64,000 nt of DNA, from assembly GCF_028802875.1 (NCBI RefSeq), contig NZ_JARAMP010000022.1:4039-68038 (forward strand), given 5' to 3'. The notes under the pieces were generated by a model, which was not told the DNA's origin, searched no databases, and saw nothing but the letters and a program-made list of their open reading frames with translations. This document shows, piece by piece, positions 42,726-52,274 of this stretch. Position 1 is the first letter of the stretch. The number at the start of each line of letters is the position of its first letter. Origin of the DNA: Seohaeicola sp024304985. Its GTDB lineage: Bacteria > Pseudomonadota > Alphaproteobacteria > Rhodobacterales > Rhodobacteraceae. The position numbers and the translations under genes were made by a program.

Positions 42726-43443
42726 CCCCCAGATAGGCGCGGATCACGTCCGGGTCGGACAGGACCTGCTGTGGTGTGCCCTCGGCGATCTTGGTGCCCG
42801 AAGCCATGACCACGCAGGTATCGCAAAGCGACCGGATCGCATCCATAACATGTTCCACCAGAATGATGGTGCGGCCATCGTCGCGCAGCGATTTGATCAG
42901 GCTAATCCCGATCTGCAATTCGGTCGGGTTCAGGCCCGCCAGCCATTCATCCAGCAACAGAAGTTTCGGATCGCTGGCCAGCACGCGGGCCAGTTCGACG
43001 CGCTTGGTGTCGATATAGGTCAACTGTCCGACGCGCAGGTGGCCCTTGCCCTCCAAGCCCACGCGGGCCAGCAGGGTTTCGGCATGCGCGCGGGCCTCAT
43101 GCCCCCAGCGGCGGCGATGGCCAAAAACGGCACCGGCCACAACGTTCTCGAGAACAGTCATCGACGGCAACAGCCGGACCAACTGGAAGGTGCGGGCGAT
43201 GCCGCGCCGGTTGATCTGCTCGGCGGGCAGGGCGGTGATCGGGGTGCCGCGCAGCAGCACCTCACCGCCCGAGACTTTGAGCGCGCCGGATATCAGGTTC
43301 ATGGTCGTGGACTTGCCCGAGCCATTGGGGCCGATCAGCCCCATGACCTGATGTTCGGCGACGTCGAAGGTCATCGCATTGACCGCGACAAGACCGCCGA
43401 AGCGTTTCGTGACATTGCGCAAAGACAGGACCGGGGCGCTCAT
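42712..43443 (-). CDS. livG: Branched-chain amino-acid-type ABC ATPase LivG
   Basis: ATPase of 243 aa. It starts at MSAPVLSLRNVTKRF by an ATGA overlap with livM. Walker A is GPNGSGKST, the LivG-specific hinge NRRGIARTFQLVRLLPSMTV is present, and the ABC signature appears as LTYIDTKRVELARVLA, a degenerate form of the usual LSGGQQ common in these subunits of aromatic-type importers. It pairs with LivF on the LivHM pore. Confidence 0.92.
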   Translation of the reverse strand: MSAPVLSLRNVTKRFGGLVAVNAMTFDVAEHQVMGLIGPNGSGKSTTMNLISGALKVSGGEVLLRGTPITALPAEQINRRGIARTFQLVRLLPSMTVLENVVAGAVFGHRRRWGHEARAHAETLLARVGLEGKGHLRVGQLTYIDTKRVELARVLASDPKLLLLDEWLAGLNPTELQIGISLIKSLRDDGRTIILVEHVMDAIRSLCDTCVVMASGTKIAEGTPQQVLSDPDVIRAYLGDDDV

Positions 43444-44378
43444 GCCAGACCCTCCGCATCCGCGCCGCGCGTGCGATGCCGGATCTGTTCCAGCAAGCCT
43501 ACGAAACCGCGCGGTAGCAGGTAGACAATGACCAGAAAGGCCACACCCAGCAGCAAGGTCGTCTGTTGCGGAAAGCTGGAGGAGATCGACTCCCACAGCA
43601 GGGTGAATGGGATGACGCCCACGAGTGGCCCCCACAGACGCCCGGCCCCACCCAGAAGCGCCATGATCACCACCTGAAAGGACAGCATCGGTGCAAAGGC
43701 CAGACTGGGTTCGATATAGACGTAACGCGGGGCAAGGATTGCCCCCGTCATCGCCGCGACCGACCCCGGCACCATGAACAAAAGCACTTTCGACAGGGCG
43801 GTGTTGATGCCGGAATGAACGGCGACCGTTTCATCATCGCCGATGATGCGCAGCGCAAAGCCCAGCCGCGACCGCCCGATCAGCCAGCCAGTCAAAAACA
43901 CCGCTGCGGCCAGCGACAGCAGCATCCAGTAAATCCCCGCCTCGGTGATGTCGGTCAGGACATAAAGCCCCTTCTGACCCGAGCGGTTCTGCACCCAAGT
44001 AATGACCTGTCGCACCAATTCTGCCAGACCAAGGGTGAAGATCACGAAATAGACCCCCGACAGGCGCAGCGTCGCCAGACCCACCAGCGCGGCCAGCACG
44101 GCGCCGATCACTCCCGCAATCCCGATCAGTGACCAGAAGGGGAGAGTCTCGAACCCCAGACCGGTGACATAGGTGCCCACACCGAAAAACGCCGCTGTCG
44201 CCAAGGAGATGTAATGTGTGGGCCCCGAAAAGAGCGCCCAGCTTGTGGCCAGCACCGTGAACATGGCGATGGTCACGCCGATTGACAGCCAGTACCCCGA
44301 GCCGGACAGCGGCAGCAGCGCGCAGATACCGAAGGCTGCTGTGGCAAGAACAAGGTTGCGGATATCGGTGCCGGTCAT
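43440..44378 (-). CDS. livM: Branched-chain-type ABC permease LivM
   Basis: Permease of 312 aa with eight or more hydrophobic helices. It starts at MTGTDIRNLV (ATGA overlap with livH). The conserved GPTHYISLATAAFFGVGTY and LAELVRQV segments, and the EAA-like loop GFALRIIGDDETVAVHSGIN, are typical of LivM. It forms the channel together with LivH. Confidence 0.94.
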   Translation of the reverse strand: MTGTDIRNLVLATAAFGICALLPLSGSGYWLSIGVTIAMFTVLATSWALFSGPTHYISLATAAFFGVGTYVTGLGFETLPFWSLIGIAGVIGAVLAALVGLATLRLSGVYFVIFTLGLAELVRQVITWVQNRSGQKGLYVLTDITEAGIYWMLLSLAAAVFLTGWLIGRSRLGFALRIIGDDETVAVHSGINTALSKVLLFMVPGSVAAMTGAILAPRYVYIEPSLAFAPMLSFQVVIMALLGGAGRLWGPLVGVIPFTLLWESISSSFPQQTTLLLGVAFLVIVYLLPRGFVGLLEQIRHRTRGADAEGLA

Positions 44379-45241
44379 GTGGGCTTCTTTCCGAACAGGC
44401 CCTGCGGGCGGAACAGCAAGATAAGGATGAACAGCGTATAGGCGGCGGCCAGCGTCAGACCGGGGTCCAGCAGCGTAGCCACCATCGTCTCGACGATCCC
44501 CAGCAAGAGCGCGGCGACGATGGTGCCACGCACATCGCCGACGCCGCCCATGATCACGATGATCAATGCCTTGAGCGTGAAGATCACACCGGTCGAGGCA
44601 TCCAGTGTCAGATAAGTCGACAGCAAGGCGCCACCGACAGCGGTCACCGCTCCTCCGAGGCCAAAGGCCAGTGCGGCCAGATGATTGACGTTGATCCCCA
44701 CCAGTCGCGCACTGTCCGGTGAGACGGCGATGGCACGGATCGACAGGCCCGGACGGCTGCGGTTCAACCACAGATAAAGCGCGCCGCAGATCACCACAGC
44801 TGCAAGGAAGGCCGCCACACGGTTAAGCGCGAAGGTATCGCCCGCGATCACGATGGGCCGTGCCAGATAGGAATAGTTGAAATAATCCCCGCCAAAGACC
44901 ATCAGCATCAGCCCGACCATCACGAAGGACAAACCAAAGGTGGCCAGAATGCTGTCCGTCTCAAGCTGACCGCGCGTCTTGGCGCGCTTGACCAAGGGTT
45001 GCAGCATGATCTTGTAGATCAGCCAGTTCAGCACAAATGTCAGCGGCGCCAGAAGAAAGATCGTCAGGAACGGGCTGATCTGACCGCCTGTGTACATCCA
45101 GAAAGCGGCAAAACCGCCCGCCACGAGCATCTCGCCATTCGCAAGGTTCATGATGCGGGCCACGCCATATTGCAGGTTCAGCCCCATGGCGATCAGCGCA
45201 TAGGTGCCGCCCAGCAAAAGCCCTGTGATCAGAATGTCCAT
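44375..45241 (-). CDS. livH: Branched-chain-type ABC permease LivH
   Basis: Permease of 288 aa with the standard LivH N-terminus (GLLLGGTYALIAMGLNLQYGVARIMNLANGE), about eight helices and the EAA-like loop GLSIRAIAVSPDSARLVGIN. It is transcribed after the binding-protein gene, with a 75-base gap, and overlaps livM by four bases. Confidence 0.95.
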   Translation of the reverse strand: MDILITGLLLGGTYALIAMGLNLQYGVARIMNLANGEMLVAGGFAAFWMYTGGQISPFLTIFLLAPLTFVLNWLIYKIMLQPLVKRAKTRGQLETDSILATFGLSFVMVGLMLMVFGGDYFNYSYLARPIVIAGDTFALNRVAAFLAAVVICGALYLWLNRSRPGLSIRAIAVSPDSARLVGINVNHLAALAFGLGGAVTAVGGALLSTYLTLDASTGVIFTLKALIIVIMGGVGDVRGTIVAALLLGIVETMVATLLDPGLTLAAAYTLFILILLFRPQGLFGKKPT

Positions 45242-45316
45242 TCGCGTCCCGTTCCTGCCTTGCCGCCAGCCGGTATGGGTGCCCCGGCGTTGACCGGGAC
45301 ACCCAAAGCCTTGAAA

Positions 45317-46516
45317 TTACTTCCAGCCATCCTTCAGGATCACAGGCACTGCCCCGTCGCGGTTGCGCGAGGCGACGCCCTTGAACACGCCATCCTGCCA
45401 CTGGCCGACAGTCCAGAAAGCCTGGTTGTTGTTGTTCTCGTCAAAGCTGATGGGGCCCAGCACGGTGTCGAATGTGCCCGTGCGCAGGTGATCGGCCACG
45501 GCCTTGCGGTCCAGACCGACGGCTTCGATCGACTGCTCCAGAATTTCAAGCGAGGCGTAGGTGGTCGCCGAGGCCCAGAAGTCCGGCTTGGCCCCGGTCA
45601 CGGCCTCATGCGCGGCCGCATATTCCTGAAACTTCGGGTCATCCACATTGACGCCACCCGGGCCCATCACCCCATTGGCCGCCGCACCGAAGCGCGCACC
45701 AAAGGCGGGGAAGGGGGTAGCGACCGCAGTGTAGAAGGCCTGCACCTGCAGATCTTCGATGATCGCCTGTTCGGTCAGCGCAAAGGTATCGGGCGGATAG
45801 GACCATGCCACGAACGCATCAGGGGCCGCGGCTTTCGCGCCCTTCATCACCGGCGACAGATCCTGCGTGCCCAGCGGATACGAGGTGTCATAGACGATCT
45901 CGAACCCGGCCTCAGAGAATTTGTCGCGCGCCACATCGGCCAGTTCGATCCCGAAGGCATCGGCCACATTGACCATGGCGATCTTGTTGCCCAGCTGACC
46001 CGCATCGCGCATGTCAGTCAGGATTTTCACCGTATCCTCGGCCAGCGCGGATGTGGTGCCCAGCGTGAAGAACATGTCGGGGAATTGCTTGGACAGCGCG
46101 GGCTGCTGGTCGGTAATGGCCGACACTGCGATCAGCGGATAGCCGTAGCGCGCAAAGATCGGAGCAGCGGCCACAACCAGACCGGTGCCGTAGGGAGAGA
46201 CGATGAAATGCACCTCATCCTGCGTGGCAAGGCGTTGAATGGCCTTGATCGTCTCACCGGGGTTGGTCTGGTCGTCATATTCGATAATCTCGACAGGCAT
46301 CATCGTGCCGCCGACATTGATCCCGCCACGCTCGTTCACCTGCGCCGCCCAAAGCTGCACATTGGGCCACTGGCTGACGGCGGCACCGCCCGCGAGCGGG
46401 CCGGTCTTGGGGGCGGCTGCCCCGATCTTGATCGTCTCGGCGCTGACGGCGCCGGTGGCCAGACTGGTGCTCAGCGCCAGTGCCGCCACGAATTTCAGGG
46501 CTGTTCTGCGTTTCAT
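45317..46516 (-). CDS. Branched-chain-type ABC substrate-binding protein LivK-like
   Basis: Periplasmic binding protein of 399 aa of the Leu/Ile/Val receptor class. A signal peptide with a basic start (MKRRTALK) and cleavage near VSA-ET (residue 26) is visible. The mature start IKIGAAAPKTGPLAGG is diagnostic. Such receptors also serve aromatic acids and amides (for example in hydroxycinnamate or urea-type importers); given the neighbouring alcohol and aldehyde dehydrogenases an aromatic substrate is plausible. It is transcribed first of the liv set. Confidence 0.93.
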   Translation of the reverse strand: MKRRTALKFVAALALSTSLATGAVSAETIKIGAAAPKTGPLAGGAAVSQWPNVQLWAAQVNERGGINVGGTMMPVEIIEYDDQTNPGETIKAIQRLATQDEVHFIVSPYGTGLVVAAAPIFARYGYPLIAVSAITDQQPALSKQFPDMFFTLGTTSALAEDTVKILTDMRDAGQLGNKIAMVNVADAFGIELADVARDKFSEAGFEIVYDTSYPLGTQDLSPVMKGAKAAAPDAFVAWSYPPDTFALTEQAIIEDLQVQAFYTAVATPFPAFGARFGAAANGVMGPGGVNVDDPKFQEYAAAHEAVTGAKPDFWASATTYASLEILEQSIEAVGLDRKAVADHLRTGTFDTVLGPISFDENNNNQAFWTVGQWQDGVFKGVASRNRDGAVPVILKDGWK

Positions 46517-46579
46517 GTTGATCCTCCTCCAGGGTCAGTCGTTGGTTGTCGTCTTGTCGGTGCTCTTGGCGGCACCTGT

Positions 46580-48016
46580 TCACAAACTGTGGCGCGCACC
46601 ATCAGGATGCAGTGCGATCCAGCGCAACTCGGTGAATTCATCCAGCGCGGTTTCCCCGCCGAAACGGCCATACCCGCTGGCCTTCATGCCACCGAAGGGC
46701 ATGGCCGCATCGTCATAGACGGTCGATCCGTTGATGTGGCAGATGCCCGTTTCAAGCCGCGCCGCCAGCGCGAGGGCGCGATCCCTATCGCGGCTGAAAA
46801 TGGCGGAGGCCAACCCATATTCGGTGTCATTTGCAATCGACAGCGCCTCTTCCTCGTCCCTCACTCGCAGGATCGAGGCGACCGGGCCGAAACTTTCCTC
46901 GTGATAGATCGCCATATTCGAGGCGACATGGTCGATCACGGCAGGCTGCATCACCGCGCCCTCGACCCGCCCCCCGATCAGAAGCTCTGCTCCCTTGTCC
47001 TGCGCATCCCGGAGAAGCGCCGCCACCCTTTCGGCTGCCGCTGCATGGATCAGCGTGCCAAGAGAGGCTGCCTCGCGCTGCGGATCAGCGGCCCGCAGGG
47101 TTTGCGTCCTGGCAACCAGCTTGGCGACAAAGCGATCCGCGATGTCATCCAGCAGAATGATCCGCTCGGTCGACATGCAGATCTGTCCCTGATTGAAAAA
47201 AGCGCCATGCGCTGCCGCCTCGACCGCAGCGTCAAGATCGGCATCCTCCAGAACGATCAACGCCGCCTTGCCGCTGAGTTCCAGCACGCAACGCTTGAGA
47301 TGATGCGCCGCGGTGACCGCCACCTGGCGACCAACCCGCGTCGATCCGGTAAAGTTGACACGCCGCACTGCCGGATGGGCGATCAGATGATTGACCACAG
47401 CTTCTGACTGATCGGGCAGGGCGGTCACGACATTCGCCACACCTGCGGGCAATCCTGACCCGTTAAGGATCTCTACCACGGCACGATGGGTCTGCGGGCA
47501 ATGCTCCGAACCTTTCAGCACGACCGTGTTGCCACAGGCCAGAGGTGTGGCGATTGCCCGGACCGCCAGCGTGATCGGCGCGTTCCATGGTGCGATTCCC
47601 AGCACGACACCCACCGCTTGCCGCCGCAGGATAGACAGGCTTCCATCTTCCGCTGGCGGCATTTCGCGATCAGCCAGAAGCGCGGGCAATCCGGCTGCCT
47701 GGCGCAGGATGCGAAGCGCCAGATCAATGTTGAACTGCGTCCAGCCCGAGGCCGCACCCACTTCTTTCGCGGCAAGGTTGACCAGTTGGGCGCGACTGCC
47801 ATCAAGCGCGTCGGCCATCCGGTGCAAATGGGCCGCCCGGTCTTCGGCAGAACGCTGCGACCAATCCCAGAAAGCTGCCGCAGCAGCATTGGCCGCCGCA
47901 TCCGCCGCGTTCTGGCCCGAGTCCACCACCCTGAAAGGCGATGTCACGGACGGGCTTTGAAAGACCCGTTCAGCGTCCAAACCGAATTCCTCCCCCAAGG
48001 CATGATCCGCTCGCAA
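46580..48016 (-). CDS. Aldehyde dehydrogenase (vanillin/salicylaldehyde type)
   Basis: NAD(P)-dependent aldehyde dehydrogenase (478 aa) with catalytic Cys280 (FFNQGQICMST), general base Glu246 (CVLELSGKAAL) and nucleotide motif FTGSTRVG. The overall pattern (LGIAPWNAPITLAVRAIATPLACGNTVVLKGSE) is that of vanillin/salicylaldehyde/benzaldehyde dehydrogenases. It is the promoter-proximal gene of the minus-strand run 48016 to 39236, diverging from an AraC regulator, and is separated from the binding-protein gene by 63 bases. Confidence 0.92.
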   Translation of the reverse strand: MRADHALGEEFGLDAERVFQSPSVTSPFRVVDSGQNAADAAANAAAAAFWDWSQRSAEDRAAHLHRMADALDGSRAQLVNLAAKEVGAASGWTQFNIDLALRILRQAAGLPALLADREMPPAEDGSLSILRRQAVGVVLGIAPWNAPITLAVRAIATPLACGNTVVLKGSEHCPQTHRAVVEILNGSGLPAGVANVVTALPDQSEAVVNHLIAHPAVRRVNFTGSTRVGRQVAVTAAHHLKRCVLELSGKAALIVLEDADLDAAVEAAAHGAFFNQGQICMSTERIILLDDIADRFVAKLVARTQTLRAADPQREAASLGTLIHAAAAERVAALLRDAQDKGAELLIGGRVEGAVMQPAVIDHVASNMAIYHEESFGPVASILRVRDEEEALSIANDTEYGLASAIFSRDRDRALALAARLETGICHINGSTVYDDAAMPFGGMKASGYGRFGGETALDEFTELRWIALHPDGARHSL

Positions 48017-48132
48017 CCCTCCCCGGTCGCGTGGTGCGGCTGTGCCTTTCTTTATTGCACGTCAAACTATCCGTAGTGACGCCAAGGAAAATGTGAAATT
48101 ATGGGATATAGTTTATAATTTCCGGGGTAAAG

Positions 48133-49074
48133 TTGCAGAAAACTTCCAGAATTCTCTCGAAACCGCCCGTCGTCGGATCTGCAAAGGTCCCGCCACCGGT
48201 GCCGTTTCATGCCGAACTCATCCAGTCCGGGCTGCAGGAGAAGGTTCTTGGCGGACTGGTCGACCTGCATGCGCGCAGTTGGTGGGTCATTCTGCTGGAA
48301 AGCGGACAACTGACCACAGACCGCGACGGTGGAGCAACATCGGTCACGGGTCCGGCGCTGCTCTGGCTGCCATGGGATCGCAGACAAAGGATGCGCGCCA
48401 AGGCAGGGACGGTCGGCGGTCATCTGGTCATGGGAGAGACCTCGCTCGCCAACGCAATTGGCGTCAAACCCGAAGCGGCTGATCTGCGGGTGCTGTCGGA
48501 ACGCGCTGTCCATCTGCCATTGGAAGGCCGTGAATCGCTGCATCGCGACATCGCCCGCTGCTTCGATCTGATCCTGCGGGAATCTGCCGGTCAGGCACCC
48601 GGCTCGGCTACCGTGATCGAGGCGCAGGTGCGCGTGATCCTTGTGATGCTTTGGCGGCACACCGCACGGCCCGATGATCTGCGTCACACAGGAGCGAACA
48701 CATCCCTGATCCTGCAGCAGTTTCGGCAGGCGCTCGAGACGCATTTCCGCGACCGCTGGACAGTGGCGCGCTATGCCGACGCCTTGCACATGTCCACGGA
48801 TCGGCTGCACGACATCTGCCAGCGGAATCTTGGAAAGCCACCTTCGCGCCTGATCCATGAAAGGCTCGGCTATGAGGCTCAGGTCCTATTGGAGCGATCC
48901 TCCATGACGCTGGACCAGATCGCAGAGTTTCTCGGTTTCCGCTCGGCCGCGCAGTTCAGCAATTTTTTCAAGACGCTACACGGTGTCAGACCGGGCGCCT
49001 GGCGACGCTCGATCCGCAGCATCGACAAACGCAATGACGTGGGTGCGGCGCAATCCTATGCCGATTGGCCCTAG
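48133..49074 (+). CDS. AraC family transcriptional regulator
   Basis: Regulator of about 313 aa with an N-terminal cupin-like sensing region (HARSWWVILLESGQLTT) and a C-terminal AraC double helix-turn-helix (about 205-300) including WTVARYADALHMSTDRLHDICQ and LDQIAEFLGFRSAAQFSNFFK, the usual second-motif pattern. The start is uncertain: I use the TTG at 48133 with GGGGTAAAG before it; a GTG at 48199 is another candidate. It diverges from the aldehyde dehydrogenase gene across a 116-base AT-rich gap and is the likely activator of that operon. Confidence 0.85.
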   Translation: MQKTSRILSKPPVVGSAKVPPPVPFHAELIQSGLQEKVLGGLVDLHARSWWVILLESGQLTTDRDGGATSVTGPALLWLPWDRRQRMRAKAGTVGGHLVMGETSLANAIGVKPEAADLRVLSERAVHLPLEGRESLHRDIARCFDLILRESAGQAPGSATVIEAQVRVILVMLWRHTARPDDLRHTGANTSLILQQFRQALETHFRDRWTVARYADALHMSTDRLHDICQRNLGKPPSRLIHERLGYEAQVLLERSSMTLDQIAEFLGFRSAAQFSNFFKTLHGVRPGAWRRSIRSIDKRNDVGAAQSYADWP

Positions 49075-49128
49075 AGAGACGCGGCTGCACCTTCACACCT
49101 GCAAAGGTTTTCCAAGAACAAGACAAAG

Positions 49129-50145
49129 TCAGGCCGTTCCGCCGGCGATCACGGTGAAGCCGACATCCGTCAACCGGGCACTCTCTTGCCCGTTCAATCG
49201 CTGCAGGATGGCGTTCGCCGCTGTCTCGCCGATGCGGGCACGGTGAGAGGCCGTCGTCGTCAACCGGACAGGGAGACTTTGGCCCAGATCGAGACCGTTG
49301 AACCCGGCAATCGCCAGTTCGCTCGGCACAGCGATGCCCTCGGCCATGCAATGGAAAACGCCTCCGACAGCCATGTCATCGTTCGAAAAATAGACAAGAT
49401 CCGGTCTTGAAGGCCCGCTCTCCAGAAGTTTAGCCAAGCCGCGCCGCCCCAAGGCAACCGATGAAGGTTCCGGCAGGGTCACACATCCCATCAATTCAAG
49501 ACCGGCGGCACGCAGGCCGGTCTTGAAGCCATCAAGTCGGGCAGCAGCGCGCCTGTCGCTGCCTATGTCATGTCCGACATAGGCAAGACGGCGATAGCCG
49601 CGTTCTATCAGATGACGTGCCATCGCAAGACCAGCGCCGCGATGTGACATGCCCACAGCCATGTCGACCGGATCGGTGTCGATATCCATGATCTCGACCA
49701 CGGGCAGCCCTGCAGAGGCCAGCAGGTTCCGGCTTGTCTCAGTCATCCCGCTTGGCGCGATCACCAGCCCGGCGGGGCGCCACGACAGTAGATTGCGGAT
49801 CAGGTGCTCTTCCTTGAGAGGGTCATAGTTCGATATGCCCAGAACAGGGTGAAAACCGGCATGCTCCAGCCTGTCCTCCAGACCCTTGAGCACGTCAGGG
49901 AACACGATGTTGGACAGCGAGGGCAAGATCACCCCGACCTGATTCGATGGCCCTCCGGCAAGCGCACCTGCCAGACGGTTCCTCAGATATCCCAGCGAAT
50001 CCGCGGCGGCCTGCACTTTCTGGATCGTGTCGGGCGTGACCGCGGCACTTCCCCGCAAAGCGCGCGATGCCGTGATTTCGCTCACCCCAGCCAGGGCTGC
50101 CACCTCGGATAATGTTGGTTTTCTTGAGTGTTTCGGTGTCTGCAC
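49129..50145 (-). CDS. LacI family transcriptional regulator of the erythronate/threonate locus
   Basis: LacI/GalR-type repressor (about 338 aa). The N-terminal helix-turn-helix is PTLSEVAALAGVSEITASRA, followed by hinge LGYLRNRLAGAL and a periplasmic-binding-like sugar domain. The start is placed at the GTG at 50145, which lies shortly before this domain; an in-frame ATG at 50235 would add a hydrophobic leader not found in this family and would run through the operator. It diverges from denD, and the palindrome TGACAGCGCTGTCA (50221-50234) is its likely operator. Confidence 0.9.
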   Translation of the reverse strand: MQTPKHSRKPTLSEVAALAGVSEITASRALRGSAAVTPDTIQKVQAAADSLGYLRNRLAGALAGGPSNQVGVILPSLSNIVFPDVLKGLEDRLEHAGFHPVLGISNYDPLKEEHLIRNLLSWRPAGLVIAPSGMTETSRNLLASAGLPVVEIMDIDTDPVDMAVGMSHRGAGLAMARHLIERGYRRLAYVGHDIGSDRRAAARLDGFKTGLRAAGLELMGCVTLPEPSSVALGRRGLAKLLESGPSRPDLVYFSNDDMAVGGVFHCMAEGIAVPSELAIAGFNGLDLGQSLPVRLTTTASHRARIGETAANAILQRLNGQESARLTDVGFTVIAGGTA

Positions 50146-50220
50146 AGAGATGACCAGACCTTGGATCAGAGAGATGAAAACGATGGGAAACGGCGATTCG
50201 ATTCCGATGATGCCACCGAT

Positions 50221-50234
50221 TGACAGCGCTGTCA
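50221..50234. promoter_or_regulatory. LacI-type operator between lacI and denD
   Basis: TGACAGCGCTGTCA is a perfect 14-bp palindrome with a central CG, the hallmark of LacI-family operators. It lies in the 125-base divergent region, 37 bases before the denD start. A partial repeat TGACAGC (50240-50246) follows. Binding by the LacI gene product is inferred from position. Confidence 0.75.
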
Positions 50235-50270
50235 TTCAATGACAGCCTTGCCACCGGAGGAGATCTGACC

Positions 50271-51254
50271 TTGCGTATTCTAGTGACAGGAGCGGCCGGT
50301 TTCATCGGCCAGATGGTGGTGAACGCGCTGGCCGCGCGGGATAGCCTGTTTCTGAACGGCAGCGAACGGCGCATTTCGGCCATCCTCGCTACCGATATCG
50401 CTGAAGCTCCGCTGGCGCAGTTGGCAGCGCGGCATCATCGGGTTCATGCCCTACCTGGCATGCTGTCGACGCCCCAGATTCTGGAGCGTATCTCGGAAGA
50501 CGCGCCCGATCTGGTGATCCATCTGGCAGCCGTCGTGTCAGGTCAGGCAGAAGCGGACTACGATCTTGGGATGGCGGTCAACCTGCAGTCGACGATTGAT
50601 CTGATCAATGCCTGCCGAAGGATGCCGAAACCGCCTGTGTTTCTGTTCTCGTCATCGGTCGCGGTATTTTCCTGCGCGGCGAATGACACGATTTCCGAGG
50701 ATACGCTGCCTGCGCCGCGCTCGTCCTATGGCACGCAGAAACTGATGGGCGAATTGCTGGTACGCGATGCCACGCGCAAGGGTTTCATCATTGGCCGCAG
50801 CCTGCGCTTTCCGACCATTTCCGTGCGCCCCGGCGCACCGAACAAGGCCGCCAGCAGCTTTGCCAGCGGGATCATCCGTGAACCGCTGGCCGGGCAAGAA
50901 GCAATCTTGCCGGTCGGGCGCGACCTGCGCCTGCATCTGGCATCACCCGACAAGGCATTGGCCTATACGCTGCATGCCGCAGGTCTGGCGCAACCGGACA
51001 TCGGCCCCGACACTACGCTGACCCTGCCCGGCGTGACCGTCACCGTGGGCGCAATGATCGACACACTGACCAGCATCGCAGGCGAAGATGTGGCGGCCCG
51101 GATCAAACCCGCGCATGACCCGGCGATCGAGGCGATTGTCGCCAGTTGGCCCGGTCAGATCCTGACCCCCCGCACCAAGGCGCTGGGGTTTGTCCCCGAT
51201 ACAGATTTTGCCGACCTGATCACGTCCCACATGGGCCGGATCGCGGCGGAATAA
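50271..51254 (+). CDS. denD: D-erythronate dehydrogenase
   Basis: NAD-dependent epimerase/dehydratase-fold SDR (327 aa) with N-terminal RILVTGAAGFIG, HLAAVVSGQAE and active-site Tyr/Lys in SSYGTQKLMGE. The DenD family oxidises D-erythronate to 2-oxo-tetronate. The start is a TTG at 50271, eight bases after GGAGGAG (50256-50262), with an in-frame TTG at 50220 discarded because it covers the operator. The identification rests on the context of otnK, otnC and otnI downstream as well as the sequence. Confidence 0.9.
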   Translation: MRILVTGAAGFIGQMVVNALAARDSLFLNGSERRISAILATDIAEAPLAQLAARHHRVHALPGMLSTPQILERISEDAPDLVIHLAAVVSGQAEADYDLGMAVNLQSTIDLINACRRMPKPPVFLFSSSVAVFSCAANDTISEDTLPAPRSSYGTQKLMGELLVRDATRKGFIIGRSLRFPTISVRPGAPNKAASSFASGIIREPLAGQEAILPVGRDLRLHLASPDKALAYTLHAAGLAQPDIGPDTTLTLPGVTVTVGAMIDTLTSIAGEDVAARIKPAHDPAIEAIVASWPGQILTPRTKALGFVPDTDFADLITSHMGRIAAE

Positions 51255-51291
51255 GACCAAGACCTGAAACCAAGCTCATGGGAGGAGCACT

Positions 51292-52257
51292 ATGAAACAT
51301 TTCATCACCGGCCTTATCGCGGCGGCCGTTCTGGCCACCGGCGCACAGGCGCAGCAGAAGATCGTTGTCGGCCACGCGCTGTCGCCAACTTCGCATTACG
51401 GTGTGGGCGCGCAAGCCTTCATCGACACGCTGACCGAACTGTCCGGCGGCACTTTCACGGGCGAACAAGCCCCCGCCGGCCAGTTGGGCGGCGAGCGGGA
51501 CATGATCGAAGGCCTGCAGATCGGCTCGCTGGATCTGGTCATCACCTCCACAGGGCCGCTTGGTAACTTCGTCCCCGAGATCTTTGCCCTCGACCTGCCG
51601 TTCCTGTTCCGTGACTACGACCACGCCCGCGCGGTGCTGGACGGCGAAATCGGGCAGGAGCTTCTGGCCAAGATCGGCGAGAACAATCTGGTCGGTCTGG
51701 CGTGGTCGGAGAACGGCTTCCGTCATATCACCAACTCGCAGCGCCCCGTCCGCACGCCCGCCGACCTTGAAGGTCTGAAGCTGCGCACGATGGAGAACAA
51801 GGTCCACATGACCGCCTTCAGCGGCATGGGCGCGGCGCCGACTCCGATGGCGTTCCCGGAACTTTTCACCGCGCTCCAGCAGGGCGTTGTCGATGGTCAG
51901 GAGAACCCTGTCACCGTGATCACCGCGTCGAAATTCTGGGAAGTGCAAAAGCACGTCTCGCTGACCGGCCATGTCTATTCGCCCGCCGCCGTGCTGGCCT
52001 CGCCGATCCTGATCGACGGTCTGACCGACGAGCAGAAGGGCTGGTTCATGGAAGCCGCCAAGGCATCCGCCGCCGCCACCCGCGCCGAAGTGAACCGTCT
52101 GGAAGAAGCAGGCGTCGCCCTGCTGCGTGAGAACGGCATGGAAGTGATCACCGACATCGACAAGGCACCCTTCGCCGCTCTCGCCGAAGCCTCCTACTCG
52201 GTCTATACGGATCAGTATGGCACCGAGATGGTGGATCGCATCAAAGCGGTTCAGTAA
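51292..52257 (+). CDS. TRAP transporter substrate-binding protein (DctP family)
   Basis: Periplasmic binding protein (321 aa) with a signal peptide ending at AQA-QQ (residue 20). Mature sequence starts QKIVVGHALSPTSHYGVGA. The conserved substrate-carboxylate Arg165 lies in GLKLRTMEN, and the FPELFTALQQGVVDGQENP motif is standard for DctP. It would supply the DctQM permease with an aldonate such as erythronate or threonate. A stem-loop terminator follows. Confidence 0.94.
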   Translation: MKHFITGLIAAAVLATGAQAQQKIVVGHALSPTSHYGVGAQAFIDTLTELSGGTFTGEQAPAGQLGGERDMIEGLQIGSLDLVITSTGPLGNFVPEIFALDLPFLFRDYDHARAVLDGEIGQELLAKIGENNLVGLAWSENGFRHITNSQRPVRTPADLEGLKLRTMENKVHMTAFSGMGAAPTPMAFPELFTALQQGVVDGQENPVTVITASKFWEVQKHVSLTGHVYSPAAVLASPILIDGLTDEQKGWFMEAAKASAAATRAEVNRLEEAGVALLRENGMEVITDIDKAPFAALAEASYSVYTDQYGTEMVDRIKAVQ

Positions 52258-52274
52258 CCCTTTTTCATAGAGAC

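Noticed and set aside
44999..47407. Long open frame (802 codons) on the plus strand opposite the liv genes
   Set aside because: It is antisense to clear, motif-bearing livH, livK and aldehyde dehydrogenase genes, has no recognisable domains, and is His/Gln/Arg-rich as expected for shadow frames in GC-rich DNA.
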